Positions 28,204-35,330 of a stretch of DNA of 64,000 bases are shown one piece after another. The notes under the pieces are model-generated. The model did not search any database. It had not been told where the DNA came from and saw only the letters and a program-made list of their open reading frames with translations. Every line of letters starts with the position of its first letter. Within the stretch, counting starts at the first letter, position 1. The position numbers and the translations under genes are program-made. Location of the stretch: contig NZ_BMWZ01000007.1 in the NCBI RefSeq assembly GCF_014651495.1, positions 224,198-288,197 of the forward strand, given 5' to 3'. This stretch comes from Algibacter mikhailovii (GTDB taxonomy: Bacteria; Bacteroidota; Bacteroidia; Flavobacteriales; Flavobacteriaceae).

Positions 28204-28536
28204 TTAACAACAATCTTTTATGTTTGTCAAATCTTGGTTTAGAAATGCGTTCATTACAGATTTCATTGCTTTCCAATTTTCTTTATGAATACAGTAACAA
28301 ACACTAGTGCCTTCTACATTTCCTTTAATTAAACCTAAATGTTTAAGTTCTTTTAAATGTTGTGAAATGGTTGGTTGCGCTAATCCAATTTCGATAACCA
28401 AGTCTCCGCAAACGCACGAGTCAATCTTAAACAAATGCTGTAAAATTGCCACTCTTGCAGGATGTCCGAATGCTTTCGCAAACAGCGAAATTTCATTTTG
28501 TTGGTCCGTAAACATTTCGGTTTTTGCTAATCCCAT
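28204..28536 (-). CDS. arsR: ArsR-family arsenic-responsive repressor
   Basis: 110 residues with a winged-helix fold. The metal-sensing motif CVCGDLV sits at the start of the recognition region (the classical ELCVCDL motif), followed by IGLAQPTISQHLKELKHLGL, the DNA-contact helix. Additional cysteines are in VCYCIHKE and at the extreme C-terminus (KDCC). It should release DNA when arsenite is bound and so induce arsC and acr3. It is the first gene of the operon, with a candidate operator 15 bases ahead of its start codon. Confidence 0.92.
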   Translation of the reverse strand: MGLAKTEMFTDQQNEISLFAKAFGHPARVAILQHLFKIDSCVCGDLVIEIGLAQPTISQHLKELKHLGLIKGNVEGTSVCYCIHKENWKAMKSVMNAFLNQDLTNIKDCC

Positions 28537-28551
28537 TTTCTTTATTATTTC

Positions 28552-28567
28552 ATTGCAATATTACGAT
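28552..28567. promoter_or_regulatory. Candidate ArsR operator in the arsR promoter
   Basis: ATTGCAATATTACGAT fits the same ATYG-N8-CGAT form as the internal site (12 of 16 positions identical) and lies directly upstream of arsR, the usual place for autoregulation. The -7/-33 promoter elements could not be fixed with confidence. Confidence 0.4.
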
Positions 28568-28820
28568 TAATCTATTGAATAATAAAATTTTTAATTTCTT
28601 TTAACAGAAATTTTGCTTTTTCCGAATTGGAGAGCAAGGAACTATATAGTAGGAATACGTAGCAGTAGCCTTCTTTATTTGTGGCTTAGGGGTTGGTTCA
28701 TTTCAACTAGTGTTGTTGGAACTCTATGAGCAAGGCGGACACAATCCTTGTTAACCGCCTGATGATTTTAGGAGTAGGGTATCACAAGTTATTCTGTACG
28801 CTCCTCGTTAGGCATGTCTA

Positions 28821-29417
28821 TTATTTGGTATTGGATTCAAAGTAGCCTTTCAGAATTAATTGCACACCCCATTTCATAATTTCTATGGATTGATTATTAT
28901 TTAAACCTGAAACATCTTTAGTAACTATTAGTGGTTCTATGCCCATTAAGAGGGTAAATAAATTGACTAGTTTTTCTTTTTCTGTAGTATTGATGGATGT
29001 GTTGTCAAAGGCAAGTTGTAATGTTTTTTTTCGCCTAGCACCTCTTTTCATTTCGGCTGGATTTGACGTTAATACGGTGCATAGATATTTTCTAAATGCT
29101 CCTTCGTGATCAATAGCAAGCTGGTTGTAGTAATGTTGAACCCCAAGAATGATGTCTTCCATATTTTTTTCTTTTAGGTTTTCAATAATACTTTCTGGGC
29201 TTTTTGTATTTAAATCTAATCCGGCTTCATTGGCTAGAATTTCAACTTTTGAATAATAGCGGTAAATAGTAGCTCTTGAAATTCCAGATTTTTTTGCAAT
29301 ATCTTCAAGGGTAAATTCTAACCCTTTATTGATGTAGTATTGCGCGCTAGCTAAAATTTTGTTTCTAGTTTCTAATTTTTGATTGACCCTGCCTGATTTG
29401 ATGTATTCTTTTTTCAT
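28821..29417 (-). CDS. TetR-family repressor of the divergent cupin gene
   Basis: 198 residues. The N-terminal helix-turn-helix reads TRNKILASAQYYINKG, FTLEDIAKKSGISRATIYRYYSKVEIL, a textbook TetR DNA-binding domain at about residues 17-65. The rest is all-helical ligand-binding domain of normal length, ligand unknown. It is divergent from the cupin gene, and the 72-base gap contains two nearly identical palindromes (29417-29432 and 29470-29485). It very probably represses both itself and the cupin gene. The start at 29417 lies at the edge of the first palindrome, so binding there would also block translation initiation signals. Confidence 0.88.
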   Translation of the reverse strand: MKKEYIKSGRVNQKLETRNKILASAQYYINKGLEFTLEDIAKKSGISRATIYRYYSKVEILANEAGLDLNTKSPESIIENLKEKNMEDIILGVQHYYNQLAIDHEGAFRKYLCTVLTSNPAEMKRGARRKKTLQLAFDNTSINTTEKEKLVNLFTLLMGIEPLIVTKDVSGLNNNQSIEIMKWGVQLILKGYFESNTK

Positions 29418-29432
29418 GAGACAAATATCTCA
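29417..29432. promoter_or_regulatory. TetR operator 1
   Basis: TGAGACAAATATCTCA: perfect arms TGAGA/TCTCA with a 6-base centre, followed by TAAAA. It covers the start codon region of the tetR gene and, on the other side, ends 6 bases before the -33 element of the cupin promoter. Confidence 0.6.
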
Positions 29433-29438
29433 TAAAAT

Positions 29439-29469
29439 TTGGATATTTCAAAATTAAGATATAGTTTTG
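29439..29469 (+). promoter_or_regulatory. Promoter of the cupin gene
   Basis: TTG at 29439-29441, 20-base spacer, TAGTTTTG at 29462-29469: an exact match to the Bacteroidota TAnnTTTG -7 element. Transcription would begin inside operator 2 and give a leader of only about 14 bases. Confidence 0.6.
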
Positions 29470-29477
29470 TGAGACAA
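29449..29477 (-). promoter_or_regulatory. Promoter of the tetR gene
   Basis: On the minus strand TTG (29477-29475) followed after 18 bases by TAATTTTG (29456-29449), an exact TAnnTTTG match. Its -33 element lies inside operator 2, and its start point would fall near 29442, just before operator 1. It overlaps the cupin promoter. Confidence 0.55.
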
Positions 29478-29485
29478 AAATCTCA
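29470..29485. promoter_or_regulatory. TetR operator 2
   Basis: TGAGACAAAAATCTCA: same arms as operator 1 with one different central base, also followed by TAAAA. It begins 1 base after the cupin -7 element and ends 4 bases before the cupin ATG, so bound repressor would block RNA polymerase and the ribosome-binding zone. Spacing to operator 1 is 53 bases, close to five helical turns. Confidence 0.6.
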
Positions 29486-29489
29486 TAAA

Positions 29490-29924
29490 ATGAAAACAGA
29501 CAATACAAAATGGGTTTTAGGTCATAAAGTAACATCTTATGATACTTCAGGTGATTATGATATGATGATGGCCGAAACACCACCACAGGTACAAGGTCCG
29601 CCACCGCATTTACATAATAGTTTCAAAGAGTCTTTCTTAATCATAGAAGGTGAAATGGAGTTTTTTATAAATGGCGAGGTGATACATGTTAAAGCAGGTG
29701 AGTCGGTTGATATTCCGCCAAAAACATTGCATACTTTTGGCAACAAAACGGATACCACTTGTAAGTGGGTAAATATCCATAGCCCTAAAGGTTTTAGAGC
29801 CTTTTTTGATACATTGGGCATACCTTTTGAAAATGAAAATGCAGAATTAGAATCTACAACGCCCACCATTATCAAAAAAGTAATGGAGACAGCGGCAGAT
29901 TTTGATATGATAATAAAAGTTTAG
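29490..29924 (+). CDS. Cupin-domain protein under TetR control
   Basis: 144 residues from ATG 29490, chosen over an upstream in-frame ATG at 29439 because the latter precedes the promoter and operator. The cupin core shows PPPHLHNSFKESFLIIEGE, which holds two histidines and a glutamate, and IPPKTLHTFGN with the third histidine. The protein is a small single-cupin type that binds one metal ion; many such proteins are dioxygenases, isomerases or quercetinase-like enzymes. The substrate is unknown. The tight TetR circuit suggests that a toxic or scarce small molecule induces it. Confidence 0.8.
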   Translation: MKTDNTKWVLGHKVTSYDTSGDYDMMMAETPPQVQGPPPHLHNSFKESFLIIEGEMEFFINGEVIHVKAGESVDIPPKTLHTFGNKTDTTCKWVNIHSPKGFRAFFDTLGIPFENENAELESTTPTIIKKVMETAADFDMIIKV

Positions 29925-29959
29925 CTAAGCCTTTCCTTATCGCAACATGTGTTGTAAAA

Positions 29960-29996
29960 GTAATAGCGATTTGAGTTCAAATCAAACCGCTACTAC
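29960..29996. repeat. Large imperfect hairpin between convergent genes
   Basis: GTAATAGCG (29960-29968) and CGCTACTAC (29988-29996) pair at 8 of 9 positions, with an inner perfect palindrome ATTTGA-GT-TCAAAT (29969-29982). It lies between the + strand cupin gene and the minus-strand DUF1330-like gene, so it may act as a shared stop for both, though no T-run follows. Confidence 0.35.
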
Positions 29997-30042
29997 TTAT
30001 ATGCCCTGAAAACGGACCTATTTCTATAGTAATCATTTGTTA

Positions 30043-30804
30043 TTATAAACTAGCCTCACCAATAAAAAAGTATAGATTTTTTAATGAAGCATCTCGTTTT
30101 GGAAACAAGGCTTGCATACGTTCATCTGTTCCCATTTGTTGTAACCCTTCCATAGAATCAAAATAGAAGCGATGAATTTCATCAGGCCGTTCAATATTTC
30201 CTTTGGATTGAAATGGCGCAATAAACCGTTCAAAGTGAGTTCCAAATTCTGGCATTATGGCACAAACTTCATCGTGGTAATCCTCAAATTGTTTTATATA
30301 CTTTTCGCCTTCATTAAAATAAATTAATGCTACCCCATAAGTTTTGCTTGTATCACCAACCTCTTTTTTAAATTCAAAATTGGTGTTTTTACTAGTAAAA
30401 ATTGAAATATCCTTAAGTGCTGGTATCGCATATTCATTTCTTATTTTTATAAATTCTGGATCTTCATTGAATTGGTTAAATGCCTCAATGCTAGGGTAGC
30501 TAGCAAAGTGAATTTCATCGGGCATTTCCATCTCTCCTTCGGCGAGCATCGTTGGCTTGATAATACGTTCAATTTTTCCGCCATACTTCTCTAAAATAGC
30601 ACCACCTTTCTTTTTGTATTTTTCAAAGCGTGATTCCTCGCCATCTTTTATATACATTAAGGCAACGTTTACGATTTCTTGATTTTTTGTATCCATGATA
30701 TCTGTTTTTTTTATGTTTATGGTTGAATTTTGTGCTTTTATACTACACGATATTAGAAGTGATACTAGCAACGTAAAATGCGTTAGTATTTTTAAATTTT
30801 TCAT
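30043..30804 (-). CDS. Tandem DUF1330-like (dimeric alpha/beta barrel) lipoprotein
   Basis: 253 residues with a lipobox (SLLISC, Cys20). Two similar ~95-residue units follow: the first includes IVNVALMYIKDGEESRFEKYKKK and PDEIHFASYPSIEAFNQF; the second includes YGVALIYFNEGEKYIKQFEDYHDE and PDEIHRFYFDSMEGL. The shared Pxx-EIH-F-S-e-af pattern is that of the DUF1330/ferredoxin-like dimer fold, here fused in tandem so the protein could be its own dimer. No enzyme residues are evident. It begins 10 bases after the SDR stop codon, so both belong to one transcript. Confidence 0.68.
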   Translation of the reverse strand: MKNLKILTHFTLLVSLLISCSIKAQNSTINIKKTDIMDTKNQEIVNVALMYIKDGEESRFEKYKKKGGAILEKYGGKIERIIKPTMLAEGEMEMPDEIHFASYPSIEAFNQFNEDPEFIKIRNEYAIPALKDISIFTSKNTNFEFKKEVGDTSKTYGVALIYFNEGEKYIKQFEDYHDEVCAIMPEFGTHFERFIAPFQSKGNIERPDEIHRFYFDSMEGLQQMGTDERMQALFPKRDASLKNLYFFIGEASL

Positions 30805-30814
30805 TATTCATAAT

Positions 30815-31687
30815 TTAAATTAAATGGGCCATTTGTAAGGCCTCCTTTATTAGGCTTTCTTGAATTGAACTAGATTGACTATTCAATGCATTGGTGTTGT
30901 AGTCTATACCAACAGCTTGCCTTATAGGTCTCGTGCCTTTTTGTAGCTTGATTACTTTTAAAATAGCATCTGGAATTTCTTGTGGATTTGGTGAGGCATC
31001 GCTTTTGTAAAAAGCATCAAAATTTTGAAGCATGGCTTTAGGAACATCAGCCATTTCGCCATAACTTTCTAAAGTAGTTGTATCATCCTCTTTAGGTCCA
31101 CTATATAATAGTCCTGATGGATAAGGTCCTGGTTCTATAATAGAAACATCTACCCCTAGCGGTTTTAGTTCGTATTTCAATGCTTCTGAATAAGCTTCTA
31201 AGGCAAACTTGCTAGCACAATAAATGCCAAAATAGGGAAACACTAATCGCCCAGCTAATGACGAAATATTGAGAATTAGCGCATCATTTGATTTTTTTAA
31301 GAGCGGAAGAAATGCTTTAGTACTTCGAATAGCTCCAAAGAAATTAGTATCAAATTGTTCTTGTACTTGCTCTAAACTATAGGCCTCGGTAATGCCAACA
31401 TACATTACGCCTGCATTATTCACTAACACGTCAAGCCCATGCTCCTCTTCAATACGAAGTCTATCTACCAGAGTATCGGTGGATGTATCACTCGTGACGT
31501 CTAATTCAGCTACCGTTATTGCCAGGTTTTCTTCAATTGCAATGTTTTCAAGTGCTTCTTTTTTTATTCTGTTTTTTCCATGGGTGTCGCGCATGGTGGC
31601 CCATACGTTAAATCCATTTCTGGCTAGTGTCAATGCTGATAAATAACCAAATCCATTACTAGATCCTGTAATAAGTACTGTTTTCAT
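30815..31687 (-). CDS. Short-chain dehydrogenase/reductase
   Basis: 290 residues of the classical SDR type. TGSSNGFGYLSAL is the TGxxxGxG cofactor loop, NNAGVMYVG matches the NNAG motif, and the catalytic Ser and YCASK (Tyr-x-x-x-Lys) are in place. WATMRDT after the second strand suggests NADP preference. The length and the C-terminal PGPYPSGL segment fit the group that acts on small aldehydes or ketones. The AraC-type gene lies 63 bases upstream in the same direction, and the DUF1330-like lipoprotein follows within 10 bases. Confidence 0.87.
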   Translation of the reverse strand: MKTVLITGSSNGFGYLSALTLARNGFNVWATMRDTHGKNRIKKEALENIAIEENLAITVAELDVTSDTSTDTLVDRLRIEEEHGLDVLVNNAGVMYVGITEAYSLEQVQEQFDTNFFGAIRSTKAFLPLLKKSNDALILNISSLAGRLVFPYFGIYCASKFALEAYSEALKYELKPLGVDVSIIEPGPYPSGLLYSGPKEDDTTTLESYGEMADVPKAMLQNFDAFYKSDASPNPQEIPDAILKVIKLQKGTRPIRQAVGIDYNTNALNSQSSSIQESLIKEALQMAHLI

Positions 31688-31750
31688 ATTTACATGTTTT
31701 TTTGTTTATGATGCAAAGATGAAAACAGAGACCGTGTAAGCGTTTTAAGA

Positions 31751-32608
31751 TTAGTTCAAAGATTTGTCTAAATGGGTCAACTTATAAATTGTTGGAGAAA
31801 TTCCATGTTTGTTTTTAAATGTTTTTGAAAAATGAGACACATTAGAAAAGCCACATTCATAGGCAATATCTGTAGTTCTTAAGTCTGTAGAAATAAGTAA
31901 TTGCTCTGATTTTTCTAGCTTTTTTTCGCGTAAGTACGTGGCTGGAGATGAGTTGTATATTTTTTTGAATTCTCTTTTAAAGGTAGATAAGCTTTGATTA
32001 TTTAAAATGACTAATTCTTCTAAGGTAATATTTTCATAATAATGGGCGGTAACAATTTCTCTGAAGGAATGTGAGCTTGGACTGAATAGATTAGAAAGTA
32101 TGGATCTGATTGCGGGACCATTTTTGGTCTGGTTTAACAACAGTATGATTTCCTTTAGTTTTAAGATTAGTATTTCTTCTGAAATTAAATCGGGGTTCTG
32201 AAAATAAAACAATATTCCCTCAATATATTTCCTAATCAATATGTCGCTATTTAGTTTTGACATGCCTATATCTAAAGGAAGATTTTGTGTTAGGAAATCG
32301 GGAAGCTTGTTCTTATATATTTTTATTAAAATATCTGGATAAAAATGTACAGCAAGGGCCTGATAAGTCTCTGATTCTTTTGAAGGATACATATTACATG
32401 TGTAGTTCCCGCATTTCATTAATAACGATTCTTCTGCCTCAATTCGAAGTCGTTCAGTTTCGGATATAGAATCATACTCCCCTTTAAGAATATATAAAAA
32501 ACAGGCCTCATTAGGCATTAAATTAGGCTTTTTATAAGGTGGCTTTAAAATAATGGTTTCAAATAGTAATTTGCCGAATAAGTCTATGGTTTTATAGTCT
32601 TGTACCAT
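31751..32608 (-). CDS. AraC-family transcription regulator
   Basis: 285 residues. The N-terminal ~175 residues are a cupin-like sensing domain with low similarity to anything I can name. The C-terminal ~100 residues form the double helix-turn-helix of AraC proteins: ITLEELVILNNQSLSTFKREFKK, SPATYLREKKLEKSEQLL, and TTDIAYECGFSNVSHFSKTFK. It likely activates the SDR-DUF1330 genes just downstream on the same strand. Confidence 0.87.
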   Translation of the reverse strand: MVQDYKTIDLFGKLLFETIILKPPYKKPNLMPNEACFLYILKGEYDSISETERLRIEAEESLLMKCGNYTCNMYPSKESETYQALAVHFYPDILIKIYKNKLPDFLTQNLPLDIGMSKLNSDILIRKYIEGILFYFQNPDLISEEILILKLKEIILLLNQTKNGPAIRSILSNLFSPSSHSFREIVTAHYYENITLEELVILNNQSLSTFKREFKKIYNSSPATYLREKKLEKSEQLLISTDLRTTDIAYECGFSNVSHFSKTFKNKHGISPTIYKLTHLDKSLN

Positions 32609-32703
32609 GCGCTTTTCTATTAAAAATAGTTCTTACTCATTACTTGGAGTTTTCCTGTTGGTTCATTTTGTTGTCAAAACGGGTCATTTTTTAATATCCT
32701 TTG

Positions 32704-32880
32704 TTATGTTTTTTTTCTTTTAAAATACATTATCAATGCCAATAGTAAAATGAAGCTCCCAACACCTACAAAGGTGATATACAAAGAATTACTTTCTGAT
32801 TTGTAATTACTTGCTAGAATGAAAAAACCTCCGGAAATAGAATATAAATAGACGGGTTTTATTTTACTCAATTTTGTCAT
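32704..32880 (-). CDS. 58-residue two-helix membrane protein
   Basis: A small gene on the minus strand, ATG 32880 to TAA 32704. It encodes a protein that starts MTKLSKIKPVYLYSISGG, has one hydrophobic stretch near 12-24, a central polar turn (NYKSESNS), and a second helix with GVGSFILLLALIMYF (near 38-53) ending in FKRKKT. Lysines at both ends suggest both termini face the cytoplasm. It lies between the AraC gene and an alpha/beta hydrolase gene. I do not recognise a family. Coding composition is good, but there is no strong ribosome-binding site. Confidence 0.5.
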   Translation of the reverse strand: MTKLSKIKPVYLYSISGGFFILASNYKSESNSLYITFVGVGSFILLLALIMYFKRKKT

Positions 32881-32948
32881 TATTGGATTGTATTTAATGT
32901 TTGCATAACAAGCTGATTTTTAATTGCGTTTTTGTGTGCTCCGTATCC

Positions 32949-33701
32949 TTAAGGGAATAAGCTGTTGTTAATGTCTTTCACGAACTCCATTAAAGCAATA
33001 TAGGTGAAATCTTGCTGTTTTTCAAGTGAAATAGTAGCAGAGCTATCCATAAAAAGTTTTCCTAAGTAACCAAACTGGGAGTGATTTCCACCTTGTATCA
33101 TAACCAACTTTGTATCCATGGGAAGCTTACTTTTGTTAGTCATAACTTCATTGATACTTGCTAAACCATCATTTTCGGCATAGAGTTTTATACAGGGTAT
33201 ATTTTGAGTTGACAAGTCAATATCGCGTGGGTGTGATGTGCCCATTAGGAATAATCCTTTAAATAGTAGTGGGTTTTCATAGACAAGTTGGGCAGCCATT
33301 TTTCCGCCTTGAGAGTGTCCTCCAATAACGAAGTTCCCTTCTTGGTTTTCCACAATTTTAAGTGCTTTTTTGTAATCATTTACAGGAAGTCTCCAGTCCA
33401 TCTTAATCAAATGACAGGTAAATCCACTTTCTGCTATTTTTCTACAAAGCGGCGCATAGGCTTTAGGGTCTGTTAATCCTCCTTGAAAAAAGATTATCTC
33501 TGGTTTGTGCTCTGAGATTTTAGATTGAAATTTGATTTCATCATCTGTTTCAATTACAGATACCAAATTGGAGTTTGAAAATGTGTTATCAGGAAGGTTT
33601 CGAGATTGAAATGTACTCAAGTTCCAGATGAAAAAAATTATAACCATAACGAACCAAACAGTCCTGAAAATTTTTCTTTTATTCCACTTTTTAATTGTCA
33701 T
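32949..33701 (-). CDS. Membrane-anchored alpha/beta hydrolase
   Basis: About 250 residues from ATG 33701, chosen because it begins a lysine-rich N-terminus directly followed by a transmembrane helix (FVMVIIFFIWNL); an upstream ATG at 33749 adds 16 residues of poor quality. The alpha/beta-hydrolase core includes IFFQGGLTDPKAYAPL, the nucleophile elbow GGHSQGG, KLYAENDGLAS with the acidic residue and GGNHSQFG with the catalytic histidine. It fits the PF12695-like Abhydrolase_5 group. Likely acts on the periplasmic side. No operon partner is evident. Confidence 0.8.
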   Translation of the reverse strand: MTIKKWNKRKIFRTVWFVMVIIFFIWNLSTFQSRNLPDNTFSNSNLVSVIETDDEIKFQSKISEHKPEIIFFQGGLTDPKAYAPLCRKIAESGFTCHLIKMDWRLPVNDYKKALKIVENQEGNFVIGGHSQGGKMAAQLVYENPLLFKGLFLMGTSHPRDIDLSTQNIPCIKLYAENDGLASINEVMTNKSKLPMDTKLVMIQGGNHSQFGYLGKLFMDSSATISLEKQQDFTYIALMEFVKDINNSLFP

Positions 33702-33913
33702 GTTTGGTCTTGAAATTTGGATGTGATGTATTATTGTTAAGGCAATCAAAATCTGGTTTTACAATTTCAAATTTTAATCGAGCATTATAAACGGGTTCTA
33801 CAGTACAAATACGGTATGCTAGCAATCATTTTCCATTTAATAGTTCGAAAATAGATATCATGAGAAATAAAAAGGGTGTTTTTTATAATAATACCCATTG
33901 TTAGGAATAGAAT

Positions 33914-34417
33914 TTATTCATATCGAATTTTTAATATTTCATTACTGTTTAAATTATATATATCACTCATTATAAAAATCAGTTCGTTAAATATTTTTAT
34001 TCGATCAGGGTCATTATTCGATTTGTATAATTTTGAATAATTTGGTGATGCGTTACCTTCAGAATCTTTTGTATTTGGATTTGAAAAGTTCAGGTTGTTT
34101 AGTTTTTTTATTTGTAAATCATTAAGTTGATATGTACTTTCTAAAAATGTATTACTTACTGTTTCACAATAAAATTCCGTGCCGTTATTCCAACCCTGAT
34201 ATTGCAAATAATATTCACCAAAATCGATTACGAGATAATTTAAAATTGGTCTTTTAGTCATTAATTGAATAAATTCCGTTTTGAACTTTTCTTTGTTTGT
34301 TTTCCAATTATACTCTTTGGTTATTTCCTTTGAAACAGGCTTTGTTTTTAGTATTCGGAATAATGCAAAGAGAACAAATACGCCAATAATGATTCCTGCT
34401 AAAATTTTAAATTCCAT
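33914..34417 (-). CDS. Hypothetical protein with N-terminal membrane segment (possible TY-Chap-like domain)
   Basis: 167 residues. Residues 5-22 (ILAGIIIGVFVLFALFRI) form one transmembrane helix; the rest is soluble. The segments YLVIDFGEYYLQYQGW, NTFLESTYQL and LNFSNPN are reminiscent of the Tir-chaperone-like (TY-Chap) domain, but the match is only by eye. Its orientation equals its neighbours, with more than 150 bases on either side. Confidence 0.5.
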   Translation of the reverse strand: MEFKILAGIIIGVFVLFALFRILKTKPVSKEITKEYNWKTNKEKFKTEFIQLMTKRPILNYLVIDFGEYYLQYQGWNNGTEFYCETVSNTFLESTYQLNDLQIKKLNNLNFSNPNTKDSEGNASPNYSKLYKSNNDPDRIKIFNELIFIMSDIYNLNSNEILKIRYE

Positions 34418-34579
34418 TTTATGTTTTTGTATTCTAAATAAGGTTTAGGCTTAGGGGAGTTTGTTAACAATGCCCGAGATAAGCAAAAAGCATAAAGTGA
34501 GGAATACTGGGCGTAAATTCCAATTGCTACTTACTTCATCAAGCAGTTAATTGAAAATGGTATTAGCCACTATGTTTGA

Positions 34580-35014
34580 CTACACAAATCTCAGATTATA
34601 TTTCCCGCAGATCTTTCCAACTTTTTCTAGGTCGGGTGGGCCTGGAGGAAGTTGAGACAATTCTTCAAACATAACTTCTAGACCAGCTGGAAAAATACTT
34701 AGGATTGCTCTCGCATTTTGTTCACCAATGACTCTCCAAGAATGTGGAATACCTTTAGGACAAAAAATTAAGTCACCGGAATTTAAAATAGTTGTTTGTT
34801 CTCCAATGGTCATTTCCACTTGACCATCCATCACTTGAAATACTTCATCTTCATTGTCGTGCACATGAGGTGGGATTCCAATTCCGGGTTTATTATTCTG
34901 CTCTATTAGAGTAAACTGGCCGTTAGTGTCTTTTCCGGTTAGTTTAATGTTCTGATTATCTCCTAGGACATTTAATTTATGACCTGAATCTTTTTTTACA
35001 ATTTTTGATTTCAT
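34580..35014 (-). CDS. Cupin-domain protein
   Basis: 144 residues, no signal peptide. The cupin core has IPPHVHDNEDEVFQVMDGQ (two histidines and a glutamate) and a CPKGIPHSW strand with the third histidine, then AILSIFPAGLEVMF. This combination is typical of quercetinase/mannose-6-phosphate-isomerase-like cupins; the C-terminal PPGPPDLEK segment is common in small polyketide-cyclase and ectoine-like cupins. Substrate unknown. Single gene flanked by GTTAAC- and CCAAC-containing intergenic segments. Confidence 0.75.
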   Translation of the reverse strand: MKSKIVKKDSGHKLNVLGDNQNIKLTGKDTNGQFTLIEQNNKPGIGIPPHVHDNEDEVFQVMDGQVEMTIGEQTTILNSGDLIFCPKGIPHSWRVIGEQNARAILSIFPAGLEVMFEELSQLPPGPPDLEKVGKICGKYNLRFV

Positions 35015-35330
35015 TTAGTTCGATTTATTTTAGTGCCAACGTGTGGGTGAACGCTATCATTGCGTGTTTAAGCACTTAAGTTAGTAAATAAAATTTGAAT
35101 TGAAAATCCGATAAAATTTTTGCAAGTAGGGTAGAAGTAAGCCATTTGTTTCAGATGTTGTTGTGCACAGCTCTTCCTTCTTAACGGAATGTAATTGCGC
35201 TTCCTTTGGTTTTTGGTTAACACCTAAAGTGCAACAACTAAGGACATTTAATATTTCTGAATCGTTGTGAATAGGCTATTTTACAAAGGATTGGCTTTGG
35301 TGTACTGTGAAAAAGTGGCTTTCCAACATA
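35015..35330. other. Intergenic region without recognised gene
   Basis: 316 bases between the PepSY gene and the cupin gene. No plausible small gene or strong hairpin was seen. The segment at 35067-35115 (AAGTTAGTAAATAAAA...AATCCGAT) resembles the segment upstream of the VOC gene near 46740-46800 (AAAGTTAGTAAAAAAG...TTCCGATTGG), pointing to a shared intergenic repeat family. Confidence 0.35.

Noticed and set aside
28731..28760. Alternative hairpins AGGCGG/CCGCCT and CAAGG/CCTTG upstream of arsR
   Set aside because: The two pairings exclude each other like an attenuator, but there is no T-run and the segment lies beyond the likely arsR promoter, so a regulatory RNA is not supported.
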